Positions 26,401-34,587 are shown, counted from the stretch's first letter. The stretch: 64,000 bases of DNA from DASSFG01 sp035547915 (GCA_035547915.1 DASZTS010000087.1:1-64000), one strand, 5' to 3'. The notes: generated by a model not told the origin, from the letters alone. Numbers and translations are program-made.

Positions 26401-29002
26401 ATTCCGACGTGGCGGCAACCGACGCCTTGGCGGCGTAGGCCGCATCAAGGCTCCAGACGGCATCCTTCTTGAGGTGGGCCACCGGAACCGCTGACGGATC
26501 GACGTGGAACAGGTGGGCAGCGAATGCCTGGATGTCGGATTCGGGTATCCACGGTGCCCCAAGGTTGGCGTCGATGTCGCCGGGCAGCACATCCTCGGGC
26601 TGCACTTCCCGCAGGGCGTTGACGTTGCGGACGAATTGGGGGGCTGCACGTTCGGCGATGGCAAGTTTCTCGCGGACGTTGCCGGACAAATAAGCGTCAG
26701 CCGTCTCCCATTTCTTGGTCTCCGGGTCCTGGTAGATCAGGTCGCCCAGTTCCTCGATGATCTGCGCTTCCGGCTTGCCATAGAGTTTGGCGATGTAGTC
26801 GAGATACACCCCGCCATGCTGGTTGAGCGATACCAGCAAGCCTTCTTCAGCGGTCCTGACCTGCGTGACGGGCGGGGTTTTGCCCACCACGTCGCGGTTC
26901 ATGATGGCGGCTTTCGTCGCCTTGCCGGTGACCTCGTCATAGTCCTCCAGCGACATGACCAGCATCGCATCGGGGTCTTCTTTGAATTTCACAAGGTTGG
27001 GCATCCGCCGGATGACGGTGCCGTCGCTGGTTTCTCCGAACGTGGTTTTGTTGATCGGCCCGTAGGTGGCGACAAACCGGTCATAGACGCGGTTCAGGTC
27101 GCGGCGGGCGCCATCGCGGTGTTCATCGGGCCAGCCTTCGTTCTGGGATTGCAGCACGCGGCGGGCGCGGTCCCGCAGTTCGATCAGGGCGGCAAGCCGC
27201 TTGCCCGTCAGGGTGCCGTCGGACTTCAGCGTCGTGCCGCCATAGACGACGGGGGTGCCCTGGCCGCCGTCGATCTGGTAGATAACCCGGTCATCGCCGA
27301 TAAAGAAGCTGCCTTCGCCGATATGGCGTTCGGGCGGTGGGGGTGTGAAGGCCGGGGCTGGCTCATTCGACGCCGGTGATGCCTGCGGCGGCGCGAATTC
27401 CGGGAGGCGGTGGATGGCTGCCTTGAGCTGCCCGGCCAACTCTCCATTGCTGGTAAGGCTGTAGCCTCCGTCGCCGTAAAGCGTGTCCTTGGTGGACCAG
27501 TTGCCCAGGACCATTTCCGGATGGTTCAGGAAGTAGCGGTTGACGGGAACCTCTGCGCCATCAATCTTCAGCGGCGCGACGCCCAGCCAGTCGGGATCGA
27601 CATGGCGGGCCGGTTCGCCCCGGTCACGCTTCCGAAGAAACACGATGTCGGTCACCACGGCGGTTCCTTCGCGCTTGAAGGCATCCGAAGGCAACCGGAT
27701 CGCTCCGACGAAGTCCGCTTTGTCGGCGAGGTACTCGCGGATGGCCGCGTTCTGTTTGTCGAGCGTGTAGTGCGACGTGACGAGGGCCAGGACGCCGCCG
27801 GGCTTCAGGGCGTCGATGGATTTGGCGAAGAAGAAGTCGTGCAGGGACAGTTTCTGGCCCTGGTAGTCGAGCTTGAGGTCGGCGAAGGGCACATTGCCGA
27901 CTACCGCGTCAATGCGGTTCTCGGGCAGTTTCGTATCGCGGAAGTTTTCGATGCGGATGTCGTGGTCGGGATGAATCGCCCTGGCAATCCGCCCCGAAAT
28001 GGAATCCATCTCGACGCCGATGAAGCGGTGCTTTGGGCTGCCCTGGCCCATGAAGTTGCCGATGCCGCAACCCGGCTCCAGGACGGTGCCGTTCTCCGGC
28101 ACCCCTAAACGGCCAATGGCTTCATGGATCGAGGCGATAACGTCGCGTGAGGTGTAAAAGGCGTTGAAGGTCGTGCGGCGGGCGCTGTCATACTCTTCCG
28201 GGGTCAACAGCGATTTCAGTTCTTCGCCGAGTGCCTGCCAGCCGGAGTCCTTGTATTTCCCTGATACGGGGTTGGGAAACAGGGAGAGGGCCACCGGCCC
28301 GAAGCCGGAAAAGCGGGCAAGGAGTTGTTTTTCCTCGCGGCTGGCCGGGCGTCCTTCCTGCTCGACGCTACGCAGGGTGCGAATCGCGGCGATGATATCG
28401 CGGGCTTTGGTTTTCTCCCCGCTGGCCATAGCGGGAGCCGCGAGGAGATTGCTGGTGCCGTTGACTGGTACTGCGGGAGGCGGTGGGTTGGCGGGAGGAG
28501 GCGGGGAGTCGGTTTCTGGAGAAGTCGGTTCGGTAGTCGCGTGCCCGGTGTCGAAGAGGCTTTTCTGACCCCGCGATGCCTTTACTTTTTCGGCGAAGCT
28601 TGAATAAACGCCACTGCCTCGTCCAGCGAGAACACTTCGTCCCCGGCGCTCGGCGACTCGCTGGGCAAACGATCCTCCAGATCGCGGAGCGCCCGTTCCA
28701 TTGCCTCCGAAGAGATCTGCTTGGCGTCCGTATACGGCTTGGCTTGCGCCAGAGCCTCGATCCAGAACTCGTGAGTCTCTTTCAGTTCGTTCGCGTAAAA
28801 CTCCATCGTCGTCAGGAGCTTGCGTTCCTTCCGAAGCTGCTCGTGCAGCTCCGCTCGCTGCTGGAGCATTGCGAGCACTATCGTCTTGTATTGCATGGTT
28901 TTCTCCTTTGCTGGTTGTTGGATCAGGATTCGGGTCGTTGGCGGCTTCGTCAATCAGGTCGAAGAGGGAGGGCTGGTCCTTGGGAGGAGGCTTCCTGGCC
29001 AT
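23411..29002 (-). CDS. Giant DNA methylase-helicase, DarB-like antirestriction family
   Basis: 1863 residues. Order: a low-complexity N-terminus (1-210) with SFAQRVAERRG and SFAEKVKASRG repeats; a methyltransferase with LEPGCGIGNFMG near 310 and GNVPFADL near 370 (an NPPF variant); a long middle domain; and an SF2 helicase with VGAGKT near 990, DEAHYF near 1155 and QRDGRILRQGN near 1490; then a coiled C-terminus. This N12-class methylase plus helicase form is common on plasmids and integrative elements and is related to phage P1 DarB, which protects incoming DNA from type I restriction. The start is uncertain: ATG 29002 has only a distant GGAGG, and a gene with a better ribosome site (28896) lies inside the first 140 codons. 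Confidence 0.85.
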   Translation of the reverse strand: MARKPPPKDQPSLFDLIDEAANDPNPDPTTSKGENHAIQDDSARNAPAASGAARAASEGTQAPDDDGVLRERTERDSRVLDRGSGASQAVYGRQADLFGGNGTGAPRSGGSFAQRVAERRGRSVLAGRGSGVYSSFAEKVKASRGQKSLFDTGHATTEPTSPETDSPPPPANPPPPAVPVNGTSNLLAAPAMASGEKTKARDIIAAIRTLRSVEQEGRPASREEKQLLARFSGFGPVALSLFPNPVSGKYKDSGWQALGEELKSLLTPEEYDSARRTTFNAFYTSRDVIASIHEAIGRLGVPENGTVLEPGCGIGNFMGQGSPKHRFIGVEMDSISGRIARAIHPDHDIRIENFRDTKLPENRIDAVVGNVPFADLKLDYQGQKLSLHDFFFAKSIDALKPGGVLALVTSHYTLDKQNAAIREYLADKADFVGAIRLPSDAFKREGTAVVTDIVFLRKRDRGEPARHVDPDWLGVAPLKIDGAEVPVNRYFLNHPEMVLGNWSTKDTLYGDGGYSLTSNGELAGQLKAAIHRLPEFAPPQASPASNEPAPAFTPPPPERHIGEGSFFIGDDRVIYQIDGGQGTPVVYGGTTLKSDGTLTGKRLAALIELRDRARRVLQSQNEGWPDEHRDGARRDLNRVYDRFVATYGPINKTTFGETSDGTVIRRMPNLVKFKEDPDAMLVMSLEDYDEVTGKATKAAIMNRDVVGKTPPVTQVRTAEEGLLVSLNQHGGVYLDYIAKLYGKPEAQIIEELGDLIYQDPETKKWETADAYLSGNVREKLAIAERAAPQFVRNVNALREVQPEDVLPGDIDANLGAPWIPESDIQAFAAHLFHVDPSAVPVAHLKKDAVWSLDAAYAAKASVAATSEFGTSRANGTWLLELAFNMKSPTIYDTIDHGDREERVVNQEETMAAREKQKLIKEKFRSWVFSDPDRTERLVRIYNDNFNNLRPRLFDGSHLDFPGLNQTLNLRPHQKDAVWRGMSSGNTLLAHVVGAGKTFTMAATGMKMKQAGLIQKPMYVVPNHLLEQFAREFMQLYPNARLLVASKEDLSRDRRKMLTAKIASGEWDGIIVTHSSFERIGMSKEYQEKFLREQIAEYDQLLIEHAADKGANRNLIKNIEKQKAARAEKLKNLLAEDKKDDGLVFDELGVDHIFVDEAHYFKNLETPTKMERVAGIQTGGSERAFDVYMKARYLDEQHPGHGVTFATGTPISNTMVEMYTMQRFLDPEGLRSRGIEHFDAWAATFGEVIDTMEISPDGAGLRPRSRFARFTNLPELQQMFRSFADVQTADMLNLPRPKLQGGKPIVVACPMSDEQQALQQELVERYERLRSQKVDPRVDNALNITTDGRKLATDARMLSATAPDFPESKINRLVENVFSIWKETTPKRGTQMIFADMGVNPTPWGYSPYEDIIRKLVAQGIPREQIAAIGDAESDAKKQALFEKVRQGSVRVLIGSTQKMGTGTNVQKRLVALHHLDAPWKPAEVEQRDGRILRQGNENEEVAIYRYVTEGSFDAYMWQALETKARFISQVITGDNAARRAEDIGGQELSYAEVKAIASGNPAVLTLAEADAELQRLTLLKKNHLDEQYVARRSVRDLPATIATMNDRLAKLGTDEATAIDHANDPVTIGKRAWPREDAAAVLAEQLEHLPRNVSDTSRIPMGIYRGLRFGLVLHPQFPPDVYLEGAITRQTALSRDHQGPRAVLNALERIATGYGSEIVRVRQDLAIAESQLRDYRERLGKPFAYEKYLTELTTLRDQLKAALSGSNAESDDESGPSAFNLAAKIKALQAANTIETTTQRDRQKGPTAEEPVTARIRRRKEASLSGEVRHQEDASPEPQAMSFQERILWERQRNAQVEGQSPS
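28582..28896 (-). CDS. Small helical protein overlapping the N-terminus of the methylase-helicase
   Basis: 104 residues from ATG 28896, starting MQYKTIVLAMLQQRAELHEQ, with a perfect AAAGGAG site 6 bases upstream. It is almost all helix and charged (LRKERKLLTTMEFYANELKE). It lies on the same strand as the giant methylase-helicase but in another frame, inside its first 140 codons, where that protein is low-complexity Arg/Gly/Ser. Composition and ribosome site favour this gene as real. I recall similar small genes on integrative elements, function unknown. Either both frames are used or the big gene starts further downstream. Confidence 0.65.
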   Translation of the reverse strand: MQYKTIVLAMLQQRAELHEQLRKERKLLTTMEFYANELKETHEFWIEALAQAKPYTDAKQISSEAMERALRDLEDRLPSESPSAGDEVFSLDEAVAFIQASPKK

Positions 29003-29086
29003 CGGTCAAGGGGTTGCCTCCGCCCTTGAAGAACTCGACCGATACCTCTGTACTTCCATGATATTTGCCGGTTGATGCGACATGGC

Positions 29087-29296
29087 TCATCGCTCCCATC
29101 CGCGGTGCGGGTGATGCTCGGTCGGGCCGAACGCTTCCCGCAATACCCGGCTGGCGGCAACCCCGGCCATAACGATCATCGAGCCGAGGGCGACATACTG
29201 CATCACCATCGCCAGCCGTTCATTGCCGCAGTTGCGGGCCATCTGCTGGGCCTGTGTGCCCAAATCCTGGAGTTGATAGGTCGGGGGCATGGTCAT
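29087..29296 (-). CDS. Small single-span membrane protein
   Basis: 69 residues, MTMPPTYQLQDLG, then one hydrophobic span (MVMQYVALGSMIVMAGVAAS, about 30-50) and a short charged tail (REAFGPTEHHPHRG). No family is recognised. It lies 33 bases downstream of the 162-residue gene in the same minus-strand group and upstream of the methylase-helicase. It could anchor a partner at the membrane; nothing more can be said. Confidence 0.55.
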   Translation of the reverse strand: MTMPPTYQLQDLGTQAQQMARNCGNERLAMVMQYVALGSMIVMAGVAASRVLREAFGPTEHHPHRGWER

Positions 29297-29329
29297 GGCG
29301 CGCCGCCTTTCGAGCGCTTAACACGTTGT

Positions 29330-29818
29330 TCAGAAGGGGATTTCCGGTGAATCCTCCATACCCTTCTCCGCCCGGATCATCTGGCGAACCTCCTGGTAGA
29401 GGCGTTCGGCCTTGATGCGGGTGCTCATCGCCGTGGCGGGCCATACCGGCTGTGCCCAGATCATGTCGGCGGGATTCCAGCGGTACCCGGCCTCCTTCAG
29501 TTTGTCGATGACCGCCTGGCTCGGTTTCTCGTTGAATTTCAAAGCCATCTGGTGATCCCGGCGGCTTTCAAAGAGACGGACACCGGCCAGGTAGTCGCCG
29601 GCGATACCAAACGGGTCGGGCTGTATCGGCCCCTTCCTTTGGCCGACGCGCTCGGCAAAGCTGGGTCGGTTTTCGGTTCTTTCAGAAGCCTGTTCCGGTA
29701 TACCCGCCGGGGGTTCAATGATACCCAGTTGGGGTTCTGCGACTGCCGTTGACGTGGTGCTGGAAGTCGTGTCTGCGGGTGGTTCTTCTTGCGTGGTGGT
29801 CTTGCGTTTTCTTGGCAT
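29330..29818 (-). CDS. Unknown accessory-element protein with FAERVGQRKG and GYRW motifs
   Basis: 162 residues. A Thr/Pro/Ala-rich N-terminus (1-50) precedes SFAERVGQRKG, which resembles the SFAQRVAERRG and SFAEKVKASRG segments at the N-terminus of the methylase-helicase downstream. The C-terminal half has MALKFNEKPSQAVIDKLKE, then AGYRWNPADMIWAQ, a pattern seen in proteins of plasmids and integrative elements. The shared segment suggests that the two proteins bind the same partner or DNA (inference). Confidence 0.6.
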   Translation of the reverse strand: MPRKRKTTTQEEPPADTTSSTTSTAVAEPQLGIIEPPAGIPEQASERTENRPSFAERVGQRKGPIQPDPFGIAGDYLAGVRLFESRRDHQMALKFNEKPSQAVIDKLKEAGYRWNPADMIWAQPVWPATAMSTRIKAERLYQEVRQMIRAEKGMEDSPEIPF

Positions 29819-30595
29819 AGATTCCTCCGTGAAGTGATCGAGTCAATCCTTGACCCTGTGTGACAATTTTATCACAGTCGGAATCCTTCGCGCAACGGGC
29901 AAGATACTGAATTATATGGTTATTCGTTGCCATTCGAGGCGAGCCGTGAGCAGCCGACAAGGTTCTTTTCGCGAGCGAGTCGGCGTGCGGAGGCGACGAT
30001 TTTGATGCGCGTCGCGGGGCCATCCGGTGCGGTCAGGAGAGCAACCGGATGGCCCCACCGAACTCGCGCTGGCTGGGCGTCTGGCGGCTGGAACCGTTCC
30101 AGCCGACCTATGCAGAGCATAGGGAAGACGCCTGCAAACTTTGGAAAGATGAGTGGATACCATCTGGGGGTACCATTCCGCGATCAACGTAAGCGATAGA
30201 TCGCATGCAATTGAACTTGATACGGACTGGGACGGACGATCCCAGAAGCTATGGTGTTGACTCGCTCACGACCCGCGTCGAAGCGACGATAGGCTCAGGT
30301 TGAACAACCGGAAGTTGGCCGTCTGGGTCGCCCGCCGCTGTCACTTCCACCAGCGGTCGGGAGGGCGGCGTAGCCGGTCCGCTCGGACGGGAGCGAACGC
30401 GTACCCCGTGAGGACGCGACCGGCATGCCGGTGGTGGCCAGAATTGGTATTTGCAAGGTAAGCGAGGCGTTACTCGACTGCGATGAGGGATTGCGCTTGA
30501 AGGCGTAGCGTCATTGTGTGAATGACACAAACTGTTCGTTGACCGACCGATTGCAAATGGCTAGCGTAAGGCACAAACAAAGCCGGAGCGTTACT
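29819..30595. other. Non-coding stretch with many short hairpins
   Basis: 777 bases with no convincing gene; reading frames here have no ribosome site and unlikely composition. The part 30330-30450 is rich in short inverted repeats, for example CGCGT with ACGCG around CCCCGTGAGG (30400-30420), and could encode a structured RNA or an origin-like site. No reverse transcriptase or recognised RNA family was seen. It separates the minus-strand accessory genes from the plus-strand lipoprotein gene at 30596. Confidence 0.4.
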
Positions 30596-31018
30596 ATGAA
30601 ATCCTTCCTATCGGTTGTGGCCATTCTCAGCCTTTCAGCGTGCTCGACTATAGTCGATGGCCGCTCGCAGCAGATCATGGTGAATACGAACCCGTCCGGA
30701 GCAAACTGCAACATACTTCGAAATGGCGACAAAATCGCAAGTATTATTGATACCCCTGGGAGTGCGTACATCGAGAAGACCAAGTACGATATCAAGATTG
30801 AGTGTCGCAAGTCCGGGTACCAGGATGCCACTTATATGAACCATTCCGGGACTGCGGGTGCAACGTGGGGCAACATAGTAGCGGGAGGGCTGATAGGTTG
30901 GGGTGTCGATTCCGCAACTGGGTCAGACAACAAATACGAATCTCCGGTCAACATTACCCTCGTGCCGGAAGAGAAACACGAAAAGAAAAAAAGCAGCCAC
31001 GATTCAGACAACCAATAA
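30596..31018 (+). CDS. Small exported lipoprotein
   Basis: 140 residues from ATG 30596. A signal sequence (MKSFLSVVAILSLSAC) ends in a lipobox, LSAC, followed by STIVDG, so the mature protein starts at Cys16 and is lipid-anchored. The body has a PEGA-like beta pattern (NTNPSGANCNILRNG), a short hydrophobic Gly-rich stretch (GNIVAGGLIGWGVD), and a Lys-rich tail. It is the only plus-strand gene in this part of the element. Similar lipoproteins of unknown role are common in proteobacteria and could be involved in surface or entry exclusion (speculation). Confidence 0.7.
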   Translation: MKSFLSVVAILSLSACSTIVDGRSQQIMVNTNPSGANCNILRNGDKIASIIDTPGSAYIEKTKYDIKIECRKSGYQDATYMNHSGTAGATWGNIVAGGLIGWGVDSATGSDNKYESPVNITLVPEEKHEKKKSSHDSDNQ

Positions 31019-31118
31019 CCCGTGCCGGCTCCGTCTTCGCTCAGGTTAGGACACCACCGTAAACTCGATGGAGGTGTCTTCGGGAATGAGAAATCGTTAA
31101 GGCAGTGTGTGATGGGGG

Positions 31119-31580
31119 TCACTCTACCGCGACAGTACCTTGGGCCTTGCTAAGCTTCTCGGTGTTCACTCGCTTCGGCGGGCCGAGCTTCTCCCATTCG
31201 ACATCTGCCATGATTTGGCCGTCCCTGGTCTTGAACAGGCCGATCACCTTACCTTTGGTCCTGCTCATTGGTTCCTCATCGCTCAACCGGTAGAAGACGT
31301 TGTCGCCGATCTGGATAGGAGGATCAGTATGCAGGGTTTTGGACATGGGGCCTCGTGATTGTTGCTTGGGAGATGTAAGGCGGCTACCGTCGGCTGTCAA
31401 CATAGGGACGGAAACGGGGCTGGAGTGCCGCTCTGCGAGTGATTCTTCATATAGCCTGTACGCCCGCAGGCGGGTGGCTTCCATGTTGGGCGGTCCCTTC
31501 CGGGATATGGCCTCTTCCAAGAAAGCGGCAAGGGCACAACCAAGGAACAGGTCGTCCATGATGTCGTCATCGATGCTCAT
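31119..31580 (-). CDS. Unknown accessory-element protein, DDLFLGCALAAFLEEA motif
   Basis: 153 residues. The N-terminal 50 residues (DDLFLGCALAAFLEEA, then TRLRAYRLYEESLAERH) look like a small plasmid protein of unknown function. After a linker, the C-terminal half (QIGDNVFYRLSD, KGKVIGLFKTRDGQIMADVE) has the look of a short beta-barrel. Six bases separate it from the 148-residue gene upstream. No function can be given. Confidence 0.6.
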   Translation of the reverse strand: MSIDDDIMDDLFLGCALAAFLEEAISRKGPPNMEATRLRAYRLYEESLAERHSSPVSVPMLTADGSRLTSPKQQSRGPMSKTLHTDPPIQIGDNVFYRLSDEEPMSRTKGKVIGLFKTRDGQIMADVEWEKLGPPKRVNTEKLSKAQGTVAVE

Positions 31581-31585
31581 ACCTG

Positions 31586-32032
31586 TTAGCTCCTGGCCCT
31601 GGGGGTGGCCCGGTTGTAGCCCTGTCCGGTGATCCGGGCAAACACTTCTTCTGCGTGCTGCCTGCTATCAAAATCACCGATGGCCTGCACACCTTCTCCG
31701 CTGATGTGGCCATAGACGGTCCAGAAGTCGGCTTCGTACGGTTGGCAGGGCTCGACAAACGCGATATCCGGCTCGTCCATGTCGATGTAGCGTCGGCAGG
31801 GCTGGATTTCGTATGCGTCAAACCGTTGTGGCAAGGACTGGGCAGATTCGAGCGAATCCTGGCATTCGGCTTCAAGGGACTCGTAGTTCTCAACATCGCC
31901 GTTATGGTCGGCGAAGACCACTGCGTCGGATTCGTCCTCGATCCCCTGTGCAATGGCGCAGAGTAAGGTTTCCGCGATAGATTCATCCTCGGTATCGATG
32001 ATGACTGTGATTTGTCCTATGTATTGGGTCAT
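31586..32032 (-). CDS. Unknown acidic protein
   Basis: 148 residues, very acidic in the middle (EDESDAVVFADHNGDVENYE). The first strand-rich part (YIGQITVIIDTEDES) and the last (DFDSRQHAEEVFARITGQGY) look folded. Acidic proteins on mobile elements are sometimes DNA mimics or anti-restriction factors, but there is no motif to support that here. It is in line with the small genes on both sides (gap of 6 bases downstream, 64 upstream). Confidence 0.55.
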   Translation of the reverse strand: MTQYIGQITVIIDTEDESIAETLLCAIAQGIEDESDAVVFADHNGDVENYESLEAECQDSLESAQSLPQRFDAYEIQPCRRYIDMDEPDIAFVEPCQPYEADFWTVYGHISGEGVQAIGDFDSRQHAEEVFARITGQGYNRATPRARS

Positions 32033-32095
32033 GATAAATGCCCTTTCGGTTTGTGGTTCATGGTGGGCGGCCCGTTTCCGGGCCGCCCGGTTGAG

Positions 32096-32354
32096 TTACG
32101 CTGCCTGCTGGGATTCCTTGCGGGCTTTGGCGTCGGCCTGCTGCTGGTGCATGATCCACGTGTCGGCCATGTCGAGCAGCTTGGCTGCCGGGAGCAGGTC
32201 GTCCTGGCCCAGGGCATCGGTTTCACGCCAGCCTTCATCGACCTTGTAGCTGCGGGAAAGATTGACCGAGTACCAGTTTCCCTTCTCGCCGTGGTTGCGC
32301 CAGATGGTGACTTGCAGGACGCCGTTGCGGATTTTGTGTGCGGGTTTAGACATG
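32096..32354 (-). CDS. Small protein preceded by a long-hairpin leader
   Basis: 85 residues from ATG 32354, MSKPAHKIRNGVLQVTIWRN, then WYSVNLSRSYK and a helical tail with LLDMADTWI. The beta-strand-rich N-terminus followed by an Ala/Gln-rich tail could suit a single-strand DNA-binding protein, but that is not shown. AGAAGGAG gives a strong ribosome site. Directly before that site lies the 186-nt hairpin element at 32377-32562, so expression may be controlled at the RNA level. Confidence 0.65.
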
Positions 32355-32376
32355 ATGTTCTCCTTCTCTTGAGTTT

Positions 32377-32562
32377 CAGCCCCGACCACCGGGGCCTTAC
32401 GGCACGTCAAAAGAGCCCGCTTGAGCCGGGGCGGAGCGAGCGCCAGCGACCGGGCAAGCTGAAAATTGGGGGCGACCTTCAGGGGGAGCCGATTTTCTGC
32501 TTGCCCGGACCGGCGGCGGGATCAGAGTGCCGTAAACACAAGGCCCAGGTGGCTTGGGGCTG
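32377..32562 (-). repeat. Long nested-hairpin element, copy A, upstream of a start codon
   Basis: Arms pair in nested order: CAGCCCC (32377-32383) with GGGGCTG (32556-32562); CCACC (32386) with GGTGG (32548); GGGCCTT (32392) with AAGGCCC (32540); TTACGGCAC (32397) with GTGCCGTAA (32527); GCCCGC/GCGGG around 32415 and 32516; CCGGGCAAGC (32450) with GCTTGCCCGG (32499); GAAAAT (32461) with ATTTTC (32492). A conserved 29-base stretch (32421-32449) is unpaired on one arm. A second copy (36874-37044) keeps the stems. Both copies precede minus-strand genes, suggesting a structured 5' leader RNA; a small non-autonomous mobile repeat is the alternative. Confidence 0.75.
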
Positions 32563-33018
32563 TCTCATGCCGGAAAGGAGAGCGGCTAACGCCCGCAGTC
32601 AAAAGCCGTGCTGCGGGTCAGCGGGCTGGCGGCAGACACGGAATGGAAGGCGGACCATATCACTCGACGGAGGGCGGCGATATGTCAGGAGGGATAACCG
32701 GCCTGCGGCCTGTGCGACGACAGAGACAACACAATCCCGGTAACCACATGGAGTGGCAGCATTGACGAGGCAAGCCGTCATTGATCCTTCGGCCAAACGC
32801 GAGGAGTGGCCTGCTCCGGGAACGCATCGCGCGCGCTTTTATACCGCCTTTATGAAAACAAGCTGGCAAAGGCATTGCGCCCTTACACGGGTGTGCTATC
32901 GAATACGTACGCTCACGGCGAGACGACCCGTAACCATGACACCCCTCGTAGTGCGGGCTTGAAGATTGTGGGAGCTAATGGAATCGCATAGATAGTCGTT
33001 TTTGGGTCATGCGTGTCA
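32563..33018. other. Intergenic stretch, divergent promoter region
   Basis: 456 bases between the hairpin element and the plus-strand gene at 33042. Frames open here look spurious: they have no ribosome site and mixed Arg/Pro composition. The right end carries the promoter of the downstream gene. The part 32580-32640 (GC-rich, CGCTAAC-type repeats) has no assigned role. Confidence 0.4.
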
Positions 33019-33024
33019 TATAAT
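33019..33024 (+). promoter_or_regulatory. Consensus -10 box (TATAAT)
   Basis: A perfect TATAAT at 33019-33024, with a weak AGTCGT at the -35 position. The ribosome site GGGGAGG starts 4 bases after it and the start codon is at 33042, so the leader would be very short. It probably drives the 121-residue gene. Confidence 0.45.
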
Positions 33025-33041
33025 CCGGGGAGGTGGTATCG

Positions 33042-33407
33042 GTGAGAGTGCTCAACGGCGGAAATATCGAGTACGAGGGAATCTGCAAGGAGTTCAGGGT
33101 GGATCATCCGGACAACCTGCAAAAGCTGCTGGACCAGATGGGTGCTAATTCAGAAGAGGTAGCGTCAACGCTGCGGGCTGCGGGCGTGCAAGGGGTGAGG
33201 AACACGGTTCGCGTCCTGAACCCGATTGTGAGGTATGTGCAGAACATGCTTCGCCGGGACAACCTTGATGCAGATGTAATGACCGGCAATACGATTCGAA
33301 TCCACGGCGCGGGTGGACAGGAGGTGGTCCTTCCGAAGGCGATAGTCGATTTCCTCGATGCGTTCAACCAAGGAACTTACCCCGACCTCGAATTGAGCCG
33401 TCAGTAG
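33042..33407 (+). CDS. Unknown small protein
   Basis: 121 residues from GTG 33042, with GGGGAGG 7 bases upstream (GTG 33033 is in frame but would sit on that site). It starts MRVLNGGNIEYEGICKEFRV and is alpha/beta, with VRNTVRVLNPIVRYVQNMLR in the middle and a tail that ends by overlapping the convergent gene at 33401. No family is recognised. It is alone on this strand and has its own promoter. Confidence 0.6.
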   Translation: MRVLNGGNIEYEGICKEFRVDHPDNLQKLLDQMGANSEEVASTLRAAGVQGVRNTVRVLNPIVRYVQNMLRRDNLDADVMTGNTIRIHGAGGQEVVLPKAIVDFLDAFNQGTYPDLELSRQ

Positions 33408-33673
33408 TCCCCCGGCAGCAGGACGGTGGTAACGGACCGGTCGGCCTCCGTGATGATCCAGAAACGGTTGTCGCCCTGCCCGTAGGCGGAGAACAATCGA
33501 CCCCCATGTTGGAGAGCTTCGTCATTGGCGAGGGAATCCTCGGGGCACAGGTCGCCCCAATCGCCGCTGGCGTGTCGGGCAAGCGCGGTCAGCACTTCTT
33601 CGGTCGCCAATTGTAGGCTGGCGTTGGCGGTGATGACCGTCTGGCCAAGGGAGAATCGGACAGTGCTGGTCAT
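33401..33673 (-). CDS. Small conserved accessory protein (GDWGDLCPED motif)
   Basis: 90 residues. The motif ARHASGDWGDLCPED followed by ANDEALQHGGRLFSAY and FWIITEADRSVTTVLLP marks a small protein that I recall from many plasmids and integrative elements, function unknown. Its start overlaps the ArdC stop by 4 bases, so it is translated together with the antirestriction protein and may assist it. Confidence 0.75.
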   Translation of the reverse strand: MTSTVRFSLGQTVITANASLQLATEEVLTALARHASGDWGDLCPEDSLANDEALQHGGRLFSAYGQGDNRFWIITEADRSVTTVLLPGDY

Positions 33674-34587
33674 GGCTGGCCTCCTTCCGGAATACCCGGT
33701 GTGGGTATCTCAGGCTGGAGGCCATGAAGGAAATCAACCGCCCTCTGGGCGTGGGCCGATGCCTGGAAGATAGCCCGCTTATCCTCCTTCAGGACCTTGA
33801 GCCAGTGGTCGAGGTAGGCGGCGTGGTCGTCGCGCGGCTCCGGCGTGATGCCAAGGTCGCAGCACAGGAATGCGGCACCGATCTCCGCTACCAGTTCCTC
33901 ACGCGCATAGCCCTCATCGCCGAACTTCGTGCGACCGAAATCGCGGTCAAGACGTGACGGGTGCTTGGTCCAGTGGGTCATCTCGTGGGCCAGTGTCGAG
34001 GCGTAGCTTTCAGCATCCCGGAAGGCGGCATAGGGCGGCATCTGCACGTAATCAGGACCGGGGGCGTAATAAGCCAGGGTCCCGCCGTGGCGGATGTCGG
34101 CCCCGGTCTTGGCGAAGAAGCGTTCGGCGGCGTCGTTGCGCAGCGCCGGATCGAGCTGCGACTCAGCAGCGGCATAGAAATGCGGCGGAAGCCCGTCGAT
34201 CTGCTCCACGTTGAAAACGTGGTATTCCTTCATGAAATAGATGTCGCGTTCCTGCTCCTCGCCGTTGTCCGTGGTTTCCGTCCTCGTGATGCGGTCGGAA
34301 TACACGACGGGCGATCCCTTGGAACCCTTCCTGATGTTCGCGCCCAGTTCCTTGGCTTGTTTGAAAGTCATCCAGATGGGCGAAGCGAATTGCTGGGACA
34401 TCGCCGATGTCCAGAGCATCAAGACGTTGACGCCTTTGTAGGGCTGGCCGCTGGCCCGCAGGGGCCGGGTGATCGGCCCGGCCGCGTGGCCAGCGTTCCA
34501 CGGTTGGAGCCAGGGACGGACGCCTTGTTCGAGGTCGGAGAGAATCCGGTCGGTGACGCGGGTATAAACATCGGTTCGGTTGGTCAT
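33670..34587 (-). CDS. ardC: ArdC-family antirestriction protein
   Basis: 305 residues. The N-terminal ArdC domain (about 1-130) binds single-stranded DNA: YTRVTDRILSDLEQGVRPW, then GPITRPLRASGQPYKGVN and IWMTFKQAKELGANIRKGSK. The C-terminal zincin-like peptidase has ALAHEMTHWTKHP near 205 (TLAHEMTH), then EELVAEIGAAFLC. Such proteins protect incoming single-stranded DNA from host restriction during conjugative transfer. It forms a pair with the 90-residue gene downstream (4-base overlap) and is separated by 15 bases from a 64-residue gene upstream. Confidence 0.9.
   Translation of the reverse strand: MTNRTDVYTRVTDRILSDLEQGVRPWLQPWNAGHAAGPITRPLRASGQPYKGVNVLMLWTSAMSQQFASPIWMTFKQAKELGANIRKGSKGSPVVYSDRITRTETTDNGEEQERDIYFMKEYHVFNVEQIDGLPPHFYAAAESQLDPALRNDAAERFFAKTGADIRHGGTLAYYAPGPDYVQMPPYAAFRDAESYASTLAHEMTHWTKHPSRLDRDFGRTKFGDEGYAREELVAEIGAAFLCCDLGITPEPRDDHAAYLDHWLKVLKEDKRAIFQASAHAQRAVDFLHGLQPEIPTPGIPEGGQP

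Noticed and set aside
30330..30450. Retron or intron RNA in the hairpin-rich gap
   Set aside because: No reverse transcriptase in the window and no conserved intron domain recognised.
32377..32562. Treating the hairpin element as a typical MITE
   Set aside because: No target-site duplication at either copy and both copies sit directly before genes; left open, not asserted.
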